Below are positions 1 to 6,716 of a DNA stretch of 64,000 nt, one piece after another; the first letter of the stretch is position 1, and the number at the start of each line of letters is the position of its first letter. Source of the stretch: a virus; IMG/VR virus record IMGVR_UViG_3300041409_000066, positions 89,912-153,911 of that record; one strand, given 5' to 3'. A program made the position numbers and the translations under genes. Under the pieces are notes generated by a model. The model did not search any database. It was not told the DNA's origin and was given only the letters and a program-made list of their open reading frames with translations.

Positions 1-314
1 CCCTTGTCGCTGGCGTAGGTGTCGGTCTGGATGGCGTCGGAGAGTTCGTGCTTGACCTGCCACGGAGCCTTGAGGTGGAAGCCGTTGCCGAGGGCTCCGT
101 CCGGCTTGCCGAAGGTGGTGAGCACAGCGACGTTCTTGGTGCCGACCGGAGCGAGCATCGAGATGACGCCGAACAACAGGGCCAGCAGGCCGAGAACGCC
201 CGTGCCCCACGGCAGACCCTCTCGGGCCTCGCTGCCGGGCTCCGCGAGCCGTGACGCTGCGAACAGCACCAGGGCCACCACGATGCAGATGACGAACAGC
301 CAGAAGCAGAGCAC
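1..314 (-). CDS. SPFH/prohibitin-like membrane protein, truncated by window edge
   Basis: The first 104 codons are present; the gene runs off the left edge. The N-terminus has two hydrophobic segments (about residues 2-22 and 36-55). They are followed by a stretch beginning VGTKNVAVLTTFGKP and continuing with GNGFHLKAPWQ, which matches the entry into an SPFH (stomatin/prohibitin/flotillin, Band 7) domain. Such proteins form membrane-bound rings or microdomains; some phages carry them, with no settled role. The GTG at 314 is chosen because AAGGA lies 8 bases upstream and the previous gene stops only 3 bases away, so the two are translationally linked. The family assignment rests on the start of the domain only. 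Confidence 0.7.
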   Translation of the reverse strand, partial: MLCFWLFVICIVVALVLFAASRLAEPGSEAREGLPWGTGVLGLLALLFGVISMLAPVGTKNVAVLTTFGKPDGALGNGFHLKAPWQVKHELSDAIQTDTYASDK

Positions 315-317
315 GGA

Positions 318-2510
318 TCAGTCCTTCGCGTAGAAGTTGCGCACGTCCGCCAGGTCCATCGTGACCGGGCAGTCCGGCAGGTTGCCGACGATCTTGCGAC
401 CGTAGCCCTCGGTGACGAGGCGGCTGTCGAGGATGGCGACGACACCACGGTCCGTCTTGGACCGGATGAGGCGCCCGAAGCCCTGCAAGAGGGTCAGTGT
501 CATGGCCGGGATGCTCATGCCACCGAAGGACGCCGAGCGACCGGCAGCGCGGTCGTAGGCGGCGCAGCGGGCGTTGAACATCACGTCGGTGGGGACGGCG
601 AAGGGCATCTTGTCGATGACCACGAGGCGGCACGTCTCGCCAGCGAAGTCCACGCCCGTGAAGAAGGACTTGAGGGCGAACAGGACCGAGTGCTCGTCGG
701 CCTGGAAGGCGGCGGCGATCTCCTTGTTGTTGCCGTCCTGGCCCTGCATGAAGGTGTTGAAGCCCTTGCGCGCCAGCGTCGGCTTGAGCGCCGCGTAGGT
801 GGACTGCATCGAGGCCCGCGAGGTGAACAGCAGCAGGGCGCCACCACCAGCAGCCTCGACCAGTTCGAGGGTGGTCACGGCGGCGACCTGACGCCACGCC
901 TGGGTCTGCTTCGGGCTCGGGACGTTGCGGCCCGGCAGGTAGAGCAGCGCCTGGTTGTCGAAGTCGAACGGCGAGCCGACGTTCAGCGTCAGCGGGTCCG
1001 GCAGGCCGATCCGGCTCTGGATGTAGGTGAAGTCGCCGCCGACCGAGAGGGTGGCCGACACGAGGATCGAGGGCACCCGGCTCCACAGCCAGGCGTTCAG
1101 CCAGTCACCGACGTTGAGCGGCGCGTTCTTGAAGATGCGGTTGCCCTTGCCGTCGTCCTCCATCCAGCGGACGAGCGAGTCGTCCTCGGCGGTGATGACC
1201 TGGGCGATGCGCTCGGCGTAGCCGTTGGCGCGCTGGGCCAGGATGGTGCGGCGACCCTCGGCCTTCTCGTCGCGGGCGCTGACGGCGCTGATCTTCTCGG
1301 CCATCTCGCGCAGGGCGTCGATCAACTGGGCGAACGTCTCGAAGTTCTCCGCGAAGTACCGCAGCGTCATGACGGACTCCGGGCCGAACTTCTCCGGCAG
1401 CAGCGACCAGACGGCGGTGAGGGCGTTGGTGACCTCGAAGCCGTGCAGGTCGCGGTCCTCGCTGCCCTGCTCCCCGGCGAAGTTGCGGACCTCGGTGATG
1501 AGGCGACGGACGCCGGACTCGCGGATCGAGTCGCCCAGCGCGTTGGTGGCGTAGTCCTCGATCTCGTGGGCCTCGTCCAGCACGACGGCCTCGTACTCGC
1601 CCAGCATCTGCGCGTGGCCGTCCGTCATCTCGCGGACCTTGAGGTCGGTGAACAGCAGCGCGTGGTTGGTGACCACCACGTCGGCAGCCTTGGCGCGGGC
1701 CTTGGCAGCCTCCGCGAAGCAGACCGAGCCGAAGGGGCACTCGCGCTTGCCGGGGCACTCGTCGCTCGTGCTGGCGATGGAGCGCCAGTCCATGTCGGTC
1801 ATCGGGGTGGAGAAGTGCTGCTTGTCGCCGTCGTGGTTGGGGTCTTCGGCCAACTCGGTCAGCACGTCCGCGAGGAACGGCGCCTGGTCGGTGGTGGTGT
1901 TCTGCATCTTGTTGACGCAGGCGTAGTTGGAGCGGCCCTTGAGCAGCGCGAACGAGAACGGCTTGCCGAGGTTGGCCTGCAAGAACGGCACGTCCTTGTT
2001 GGCGTACTGCTCCATCAGGGCGATGGTCGCGGTGGAGACGACGACCTTCTTGCCCGAGAGGATCGCCGGGATCATCGTGGCAAGGGACTTGCCGGTGCCG
2101 CAGCCCGCCTCGGCCAGCAGGTGGCGGCGGTCCTTGAGCGCCTTCTCGACGGCCTCCGCGAGCGCGTTCTGCTCCTTGCGCTGCTCGTAACCGGGGAGCA
2201 TCGCCGCCAGGTTGGCCTGCGCGTCGGCCCACGTCTTGGGCTTGATGAGGGCGGGGGCTTCGGTCGTGGCGGTCATGTCTGGCTCCTCGGTCGTCATGGG
2301 CTGGTCGTTGTGCTCCTGCGAAGGTACTACAGAGATGCTTGGAGTGACAAGTACCCCTTGGTGCTGCCCCAGGAGGGGCTTGGGGAGCCGACACCGGGCG
2401 TGGACCCACACGCCCGTTCTGATGTCGAGAGTGAAGCCGTAGTCGTCACCGTCAGAGCCCTCACAGGAGCAGGGCGCAGCGTACGGCGGGGTCACGACAG
2501 TTTCGGTCAC
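318..2510 (-). CDS. DinG/XPD-like superfamily 2 DNA helicase
   Basis: 730 codons. Residues 133-142 (AEAGCGTGKS) form Walker A and VLDEAH at 310-315 is the DEAH box. Between them are four cysteines (198, 252, 258, 264), placed like the 4Fe-4S cluster ligands of XPD/DinG helicases, which unwind DNA 5'-3' and resolve forked or R-loop structures. The C-terminal half contains VSATL and a QGFGRLIRS motif VI. The GTG at 2510 overlaps the previous stop (GTGA). The first 70 residues carry C14, C16 and C40 like the small zinc proteins nearby. A second start at M79 (2276) has GAGGAG just before it and a promoter-like element upstream, so a shorter helicase may also be made. Confidence 0.88.
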   Translation of the reverse strand: MTETVVTPPYAAPCSCEGSDGDDYGFTLDIRTGVWVHARCRLPKPLLGQHQGVLVTPSISVVPSQEHNDQPMTTEEPDMTATTEAPALIKPKTWADAQANLAAMLPGYEQRKEQNALAEAVEKALKDRRHLLAEAGCGTGKSLATMIPAILSGKKVVVSTATIALMEQYANKDVPFLQANLGKPFSFALLKGRSNYACVNKMQNTTTDQAPFLADVLTELAEDPNHDGDKQHFSTPMTDMDWRSIASTSDECPGKRECPFGSVCFAEAAKARAKAADVVVTNHALLFTDLKVREMTDGHAQMLGEYEAVVLDEAHEIEDYATNALGDSIRESGVRRLITEVRNFAGEQGSEDRDLHGFEVTNALTAVWSLLPEKFGPESVMTLRYFAENFETFAQLIDALREMAEKISAVSARDEKAEGRRTILAQRANGYAERIAQVITAEDDSLVRWMEDDGKGNRIFKNAPLNVGDWLNAWLWSRVPSILVSATLSVGGDFTYIQSRIGLPDPLTLNVGSPFDFDNQALLYLPGRNVPSPKQTQAWRQVAAVTTLELVEAAGGGALLLFTSRASMQSTYAALKPTLARKGFNTFMQGQDGNNKEIAAAFQADEHSVLFALKSFFTGVDFAGETCRLVVIDKMPFAVPTDVMFNARCAAYDRAAGRSASFGGMSIPAMTLTLLQGFGRLIRSKTDRGVVAILDSRLVTEGYGRKIVGNLPDCPVTMDLADVRNFYAKD
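2324..2346 (-). promoter_or_regulatory. Motif B copy (promoter/operator-like), inside the helicase 5' region
   Basis: Minus strand reads CACTCCAAGCATCTCTG then GTAGTAC. It shares the CACTCCAAG and GTAGTAC blocks with the copies at 2963, 5913, 8660 and 56231. Here and at 56231 a TTG(T/C)(C/A)(A/C) box lies exactly 15 bases before TAGTAC. The element sits inside the long helicase reading frame but directly upstream of its internal starts at 2297 and 2276, which suggests those starts are used. No strong actinobacterial -10 (TANNNT) is present, so promoter and operator readings are both open. Confidence 0.5.
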
Positions 2511-2926
2511 CGGCTGGCGTGCTCCCGCTGACCGCGAGCCGCACCGGCCACGCGCTCCATCGTCCGGCGGTACTGCTCCTGATAGACGATGGTGCTCGGG
2601 GTGACGCCACGGGGGATGCCCGGCATGAGGTAGCCCTGCGGGTAGTCGTAGGACTGCCCGACCTTCTCGATGCCGCCCGTGCCGTTGATGAACCGCTCGT
2701 TCTTGACGGTGCCGCAGCGTCCGCAGACCTCGGTGCGTCCGAGCGCCTCGATCTTGCGTCGTCCGGTCGTCGCCATCTTGATGACGTGGAAGTCGTTCTC
2801 GCGGACCCAGGCGTGTCGCAGACCGGGGTCACGGCAGTCGAGGAACTGGTCGGTCAGACCCTTGACCTTCTTGGCGACCTCGGCGGACGCCTTGAGTCCT
2901 GGCTTCTTGCGGGTGGTGCTCGCCAT
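2507..2926 (-). CDS. Small protein with one CxxC knuckle, function unknown
   Basis: 139 residues, not recognised. The N-terminus is lysine-rich (KKPGLKASAEVAKKVKG) and the centre carries CGRCG, a probable half-site for zinc. The C-terminus is basic with several YRRTME-like residues. The ATG at 2926 has AGGGAG 8 bases upstream. The stop overlaps the GTG start of the DinG-like helicase, so the two are co-translated, and a motif B copy lies about 40 bases upstream. A nucleic-acid-binding accessory of the helicase is possible, but only the gene neighbourhood suggests it. Confidence 0.7.
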   Translation of the reverse strand: MASTTRKKPGLKASAEVAKKVKGLTDQFLDCRDPGLRHAWVRENDFHVIKMATTGRRKIEALGRTEVCGRCGTVKNERFINGTGGIEKVGQSYDYPQGYLMPGIPRGVTPSTIVYQEQYRRTMERVAGAARGQREHASR

Positions 2927-2962
2927 GTAGTGGCTCCCTGTAGTCGGGGTGGTGCGTGGAAG

Positions 2963-2986
2963 GTACTACGAGAATGATTGGTATTG
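2963..2986 (-). promoter_or_regulatory. Motif B copy (divergent variant)
   Basis: Minus strand reads CAATACCAATCATTCTCGTAGTAC, keeping the CCAA and GTAGTAC blocks of motif B. It fills the short gap between the DUF2786 gene (stop at 2988) and the 2507-2926 gene, 37 bases before that gene's ATG. The orientation matches the copies at 2324 and 56231, pointing toward the downstream gene. Confidence 0.45.
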
Positions 2987-2987
2987 G

Positions 2988-3998
2988 TCAGCCGAGCGCC
3001 TTCTTGTTGCTGGCCCCCAAGGTCACCTCCGTCCCCAGGCTCGCGACAGCACCGGCCTGCTGACCAGCCTCTCGCCCGCGCCAGTCCCACTGGATCTCGG
3101 GCTCCTTGTGGACGCCCAACTTGCGGTCACCCACGTCGGCCTTGAACGCCTCACTGACTTCGAGCGCCTTGGACCGGAGCACGAGCCCCGTCTCGTCGGA
3201 CGAGGAGGCGTGCTGGTCGTCGTACTGCTTGCGGGCCTCGGCCTTGGCAGCCCACAGCCGACCGGAGATCCGGGCGATGAAGCCGTCGTAGAAGTTCTGC
3301 CGCCAGATGCGGCCATCCACGGCGGTGCGCATCGACTCCTCAATCACCCACTCGCCGTTCTCGTCCTTGACCCGGACCTTGCGGAACTTCGGCGGCAGCG
3401 GGTAGTGCTTGTCGGCGTACTCCTGGCCGAGTTGCTCCACCATCTCGTCGTGGACGCTCTGGCTGTCCGCGTAGTAGCGGTGGGTGTTCCACGACTCCTC
3501 ATCGACCGGCTCACCCCAGGCGCGCTCATCGTTGGGGATCTCCTCGCGGACCCGCTTGTAGACCCGCTTCTTCTCCTTGTTGAGGCCGCGCTTGAGGCCG
3601 TCGTCGGCAGCAGCGACCATCTGGATGACGAGCGAGTTGTAGAGCGCCTCGGCCACGTCCTGATCGCCGGGGAAGCCGAACGGCCACACCACGGTGTTGT
3701 TGCTGGCGATCAGGCACTCAAGGTCGTTGACCGCCGCGATGGCGAGGAACAACTGGCACTTCCACTTCGTCGTGGGGCTCAACCGCCACGACCGCTCCTC
3801 GATGCGGATGGTCCGCTTCTCGGGGGTCTGCCGCTTGGACTTGTCGGCCTGGTGCGCCCGAGCGATGGCGAGGTCGATGGCGTTGGCCGAGGCCAACTCC
3901 TGGGCCTTCTGCATGAAGGCCGCAGCCTCCTCCGGGGTGCTGGCGTTCTCGGCCTGGTGCAGCACCTTGGAGATGCGGTCGAGCATCTTGTCAGCCAC
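2988..3998 (-). CDS. DUF2786-domain protein
   Basis: 336 codons from the preferred GTG at 3998. The N-terminus (ADKMLDRISKVLHQAENASTPE, then EAAAFMQKAQELASANAID) is a typical DUF2786 domain, a short helical module found in phage and bacterial proteins of unknown role. The remaining 280 residues are charged and mostly helical, with no catalytic motif I recognise. The ATG at 4025 would add a TTTRTTT stretch that is just the acidic tail of the upstream gene read in another frame. The GTG at 3998 overlaps that gene's stop and has GAGGA about 9 bases before it. A role in DNA metabolism is suggested only by the neighbouring helicases and TopoVI-like gene. Confidence 0.75.
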   Translation of the reverse strand: MADKMLDRISKVLHQAENASTPEEAAAFMQKAQELASANAIDLAIARAHQADKSKRQTPEKRTIRIEERSWRLSPTTKWKCQLFLAIAAVNDLECLIASNNTVVWPFGFPGDQDVAEALYNSLVIQMVAAADDGLKRGLNKEKKRVYKRVREEIPNDERAWGEPVDEESWNTHRYYADSQSVHDEMVEQLGQEYADKHYPLPPKFRKVRVKDENGEWVIEESMRTAVDGRIWRQNFYDGFIARISGRLWAAKAEARKQYDDQHASSSDETGLVLRSKALEVSEAFKADVGDRKLGVHKEPEIQWDWRGREAGQQAGAVASLGTEVTLGASNKKALG

Positions 3999-5052
3999 GG
4001 TCGTCGTCCTCGTCGTCGTCCGCACCGGGGATCTGGTCGCGGTAGTTGTCGGTCACTTCGGTCCAGTTCTGGGAGACGAGCCGGAGCAGGGCGCGCTCGC
4101 GCTCCTGCCGCTCGTACGCCTCATCCCAGGTGTCCTCGTTCTTCACGAGGTCGATCTCGGCCTGGATCAGGTCTTGCAGGACGCGGGGGTCGAGCGCATC
4201 CAACTCCCACGACTCGTCCAGCCCAGTCTCGGCCATGTACGCCTCGAAGCGCGAGTCGGTTGTCTTGGCCGGGTTCGGAGGCGGGGCGTACTGCTGCACC
4301 TGCGCGTAGGACAGCGCGATCCGCTTGAGCCGGAACGGCGCCTGCGTCGGGCCGACGTTGCCACCGACGATGGTCATGTTGCGGCGCATGTGGTCGTAGA
4401 TGTCGGCGCTGGTGATGCCGGTCATCCCGGCCATGAACTCGCGCTTCCAGTCGTTGAGCACGAAGGTCGCCAGGCGCTTCTGCATGTCGCGGGTCATGTC
4501 CAGCCCGGACGGGTCGTGGTCACCGATGTGCAGGATGGTCACCCGGTCGCCACGGCGCAAGTAGTCACCGACGCGCTGGCTCGCAGCCCACATCTCGCTG
4601 GCACTGGTGTAGCCACGGCAGGCGAAGTACGGGACGTTGTTGCCCTCGCAGACGGCCTCGATGACGCCGATGCCAGCGTCCTTCTCGATCCACACCTCGA
4701 CCCGCTGCTTCTGCGTCTTCCACAGGTCGGTGCGGTACTGCTCGGACACCGCGTTGATGAGGGTGCGCGGCGACTCCCAGTGCGGCTGGCTGACGAGGTT
4801 GCGGGTGCGGTCGATCATGTAGTCCCAGTCGAACAGCCCGGCCATGCGGGCGTCGTTGAGGATGTCTCCGAGCCGCTTGTAGTTCTGCTGCTTGTTGTCC
4901 ATCAGCCCACGGGCGACGAACTGGTAGTAGACCTGCCGCAGGGTCAGCGAGAGCCCCTGCTGGGCGTACTCCTCGCAGATCTCGGTGGCCTGGTCCACGA
5001 CCGCGAGCCGCTCGGCGCCGATCTTGATGTTGGCGTACTTGATGCGGGACAT
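3991..5052 (-). CDS. Spo11/TopoVI-A-like protein (5Y-CAP plus Toprim), 'Mini-A' type
   Basis: 353 residues. LTLRQVYYQFVARGL (residues 36-50) has the paired tyrosines (Y42, Y43) of the winged-helix 5Y-CAP domain that cuts DNA in TopoVI A and Spo11. A Toprim domain follows, with E123 in VEVWIEKDA and the D178-x-D180 motif in ILHIGDHDPSG, plus D185. These are the expected tyrosine and Mg-binding residues in the expected order. No TopoVI B (GHKL ATPase) partner is visible, which fits the stand-alone Mini-A proteins known from mobile elements. The C-terminus is strongly acidic. The start at 5052 forms TGATG with the previous stop. Nuclease, nickase and topoisomerase activity are all possible. Confidence 0.72.
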   Translation of the reverse strand: MSRIKYANIKIGAERLAVVDQATEICEEYAQQGLSLTLRQVYYQFVARGLMDNKQQNYKRLGDILNDARMAGLFDWDYMIDRTRNLVSQPHWESPRTLINAVSEQYRTDLWKTQKQRVEVWIEKDAGIGVIEAVCEGNNVPYFACRGYTSASEMWAASQRVGDYLRRGDRVTILHIGDHDPSGLDMTRDMQKRLATFVLNDWKREFMAGMTGITSADIYDHMRRNMTIVGGNVGPTQAPFRLKRIALSYAQVQQYAPPPNPAKTTDSRFEAYMAETGLDESWELDALDPRVLQDLIQAEIDLVKNEDTWDEAYERQERERALLRLVSQNWTEVTDNYRDQIPGADDDEDDDRG

Positions 5053-5381
5053 CAGACGTTCCTCGTGAAGGTCAGGGGCGGACGGCCAGTGGCCTTGGTG
5101 ACGTGCAGGGTGTGGCCGCGCTCGGCGTGGTCCTTGCGGTTGCGCCAGCCGCCGGTCGTGCCGCACTTGCAGACCCAGCGCCACGAGTCGTGGCTCAACG
5201 GCATCTCTGCACCCTCGACGGCGGGCCGATGCTCGATGGTCATGTCGTGCCTGGGGAAGACCAACTCCCACCGCTCGTCGTGGACACCGAAGATGCCACG
5301 GCACTCCCACTCGCCGGGCTGCGCGCCGCACTTGGGGCACTCGTGCTTGGCGACCTCGGCATGGTTGGTGAAGACGCCCAT
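5052..5381 (-). CDS. Small zinc-binding protein with two CxxC sites
   Basis: 109 residues. CPKCG near the N-terminus and CKCG in the second half (WVCKCGTTGGW) give paired cysteine sites, with a nearby RGH. This looks like one or two zinc ribbons of the short type often encoded in actinophage early regions. ATG at 5381 and the stop at 5052 both form TGATG junctions with neighbours, placing it in one co-translated set with 5381-5863 and the TopoVI-A-like gene. No enzymatic motif is seen. Confidence 0.7.
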   Translation of the reverse strand: MGVFTNHAEVAKHECPKCGAQPGEWECRGIFGVHDERWELVFPRHDMTIEHRPAVEGAEMPLSHDSWRWVCKCGTTGGWRNRKDHAERGHTLHVTKATGRPPLTFTRNV

Positions 5382-5863
5382 CAGGACACCTTCTTCGGGC
5401 GCTTGTAGATGATGCGGTCGGACGAGAAGGTGCGGCTGTGGCCGGTACGGTCGGTCTTCACCTCGACGTTGATCTTGCCCTCGTTGGGGCCGGTGCCGAA
5501 CTCGACGCCGACGACCTTCCACATGCCGCGCTCGCCCTCGACCCGGCAGGGGTGGCCGACCTCGATGAGGAAGTTCTTGGTGCCGGACTTCTTGTAGAAG
5601 CCGCGAGCGCGCTTCCAGTTGCGGGCGGGCGGGATGTGCTCGGGCGCCGGGTTCTTCTCGTAGCGGTGGCGCTGACCGAGGTGGCCCTGCTCGCGGGTGC
5701 AGACCCCGGCGTTGGACTTGAACCCGCAGCGGGTGCTGGACGGGGTGACGCCGGAGCCGCCGGGCGGCGGGGTGGCTGGCTTGGTGCTGCCACCAGCCTT
5801 GGCGATCTCGTCGCGAACGATGGCACGGACGGCCTGTTCGAGATCAGCGGAGAGGGTGGACAC
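5381..5863 (-). CDS. Protein of unknown function with central C..C..H..H motif
   Basis: 160 residues from GTG 5863, which has AGGAGG 8 bases upstream; longer in-frame starts would run through the motif B site and are rejected. The N-terminus is amphipathic (LEQAVRAIVRDEIAKAG). It is followed by a Pro/Gly linker, then CGFKSNAGVCTREQGHLGQRH, a small zinc-knuckle resembling the one in the 5940-6161 protein. The C-terminal 80 residues (PCRVEGERGMWKVVGVEF...) look like a small beta-rich domain. It heads the co-translated 5863-2988 set. No function is recognised. Confidence 0.7.
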   Translation of the reverse strand: MSTLSADLEQAVRAIVRDEIAKAGGSTKPATPPPGGSGVTPSSTRCGFKSNAGVCTREQGHLGQRHRYEKNPAPEHIPPARNWKRARGFYKKSGTKNFLIEVGHPCRVEGERGMWKVVGVEFGTGPNEGKINVEVKTDRTGHSRTFSSDRIIYKRPKKVS

Positions 5864-5912
5864 GGAGGTGCCTCCTGTGGGTCGTGATGACTCTGACCCA
5901 AGAAGAATACCA

Positions 5913-5936
5913 CACTCCAAAGATGTCCGGTAGTAC
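5913..5936 (+). promoter_or_regulatory. Motif B copy, inverted relative to the downstream gene
   Basis: Plus strand reads CACTCCAAAGATGTCCGG then TAGTAC, near identical to the minus-strand copy at 56231-56254. It lies 50 bases upstream of the leftward 5381-5863 gene but in the opposite orientation from the copies at 2324, 2963 and 56231. A minus-strand TATTCT overlaps its edge and could be the -10 of that gene. The free orientation favours an operator or regulator site over a simple promoter. Confidence 0.5.
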
Positions 5937-5939
5937 GGT

Positions 5940-6161
5940 CTATCGGGACTTCGGGGTGTAGGAGTGCGTCCCACCGTGTCCAGCCCGCTTGTTGCACGGC
6001 AGGCGACCCGACCTCGGGTTCCTCTTGTAGCCGCAGACCTCGCTCGGGGAGGAGTAGACCACCTGCCCACCCTCACTCACGTAGAAGGCCCGGTCGTCAC
6101 CCTCCGTGGCTGGCTGGCTCAAGATCACCGTCCCAGTAGAAGGGTTGTACGGGTCCACCAC
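5940..6161 (-). CDS. Small zinc-knuckle protein
   Basis: 73 residues. The C-terminal half (CGYKRNPRSGRLPCNKRAGH, then HSYTP) has a C-x12-C-x5-H type knuckle with strong basic character; the first half is a short beta-like segment (AFYVSEGGQVVYSS). It resembles the knuckle of 5381-5863. The start is GTG at 6161 in a G-rich leader without a clear Shine-Dalgarno site. A long hairpin ends only 7 bases upstream of it, so translation may be controlled by RNA folding. Function unknown. Confidence 0.6.
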   Translation of the reverse strand: MVDPYNPSTGTVILSQPATEGDDRAFYVSEGGQVVYSSPSEVCGYKRNPRSGRLPCNKRAGHGGTHSYTPKSR

Positions 6162-6167
6162 CCCATC

Positions 6168-6257
6168 CCGGCGCCCAGAGGTTCAGAGGCTGCCCCCTAC
6201 CCCACCAGACTCTGCACTGGCTTCTAGGTAGGAGACGCCTCTGCCTCCGAGCGCCGG
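6168..6257 (-). other. Long nested RNA hairpin upstream of a small gene
   Basis: Positions 6168-6190 pair with 6237-6257 to form a stem of about 20 base pairs with a small asymmetric bulge (CCGGCGCCCAGAGG and AGAGGC against GCCTCT and CCTCCGAGCGCCGG, with one G-T wobble pair). Inside it CCCCTACC (6195-6202) pairs with GGTAGGAG, and CCAG with CTGG, giving a third hairpin at the tip. A separate short hairpin (GGGATG TCG CATCCC, 6257-6271) abuts it. Such nesting is unlikely by chance. No T-run follows, so it is not a classical terminator. It could be a structured RNA, an attenuator or a translational control element for the 5940-6161 gene. Confidence 0.5.
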
Positions 6258-6350
6258 GGATGTCGCATCCCGTATGCCCTGTCGGCTCGTCGTCTGCCCC
6301 ACGGTGGGCCTCACCGCGTCGGGGACCGTAGCAGACCGTTTGAGGTGGTG

Positions 6351-6716
6351 TCAGCCCTGTCCGGGAAGGATCAGGCCGGACGGGCTCGTCATGGGGCCAG
6401 GAGCACCACCGTGGCCGTTGGAGCCCGCCAGCATGACGCTGCGCTGCTGCTGCAAGCCTTCGATGGCGTTGCGCAGTGCGCCCTCCAACTGCTCGGCCTC
6501 CGGCGCCAGCGACGGGATCAGCATGGTGTTCGCCAGACCCTGGCCCAGCACCGGGCTCGGGATGGTCAGGACGACCGCCAGGAGCGGCTGTGGGCGCCCC
6601 TCCGGCCCCGGCATGAGCACCAGGGCCACCTCGTAGGCGATGCCCTGTCCTGGGGCCGCACGGTCGATCACGTCTTCCACGATGGCCGCTACCTGCTCGG
6701 TGATCCGCTCGCTCAT
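6351..6716 (-). CDS. Hypothetical protein
   Basis: 121 residues, not recognised. It opens with an amphipathic helix (ERITEQVAAIVEDVIDRAAP), continues with a beta-rich central part (YEVALVLMPG, LLAVVLTIPSP) and ends in a low-complexity Gly/Pro tail. The ATG at 6716 overlaps the stop of the SNF2-like helicase (ATGA), so it is coupled to it. About 190 bases without a gene follow downstream, containing the nested hairpin. Confidence 0.6.
   Translation of the reverse strand: MSERITEQVAAIVEDVIDRAAPGQGIAYEVALVLMPGPEGRPQPLLAVVLTIPSPVLGQGLANTMLIPSLAPEAEQLEGALRNAIEGLQQQRSVMLAGSNGHGGAPGPMTSPSGLILPGQG

Noticed and set aside
690-4328. Long rightward open frames (for example 690-2531 and 2949-4328)
   Set aside because: They are opposite the well-supported helicase and DUF2786 genes. 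Their translations are dominated by Val, Leu, Arg, Gly and Ala without motifs, as expected from GC-rich antisense frames.
6160-6275. tRNA-like folding at the nested hairpin
   Set aside because: The arms are far longer than tRNA arms and no T-loop or anticodon arrangement can be placed.
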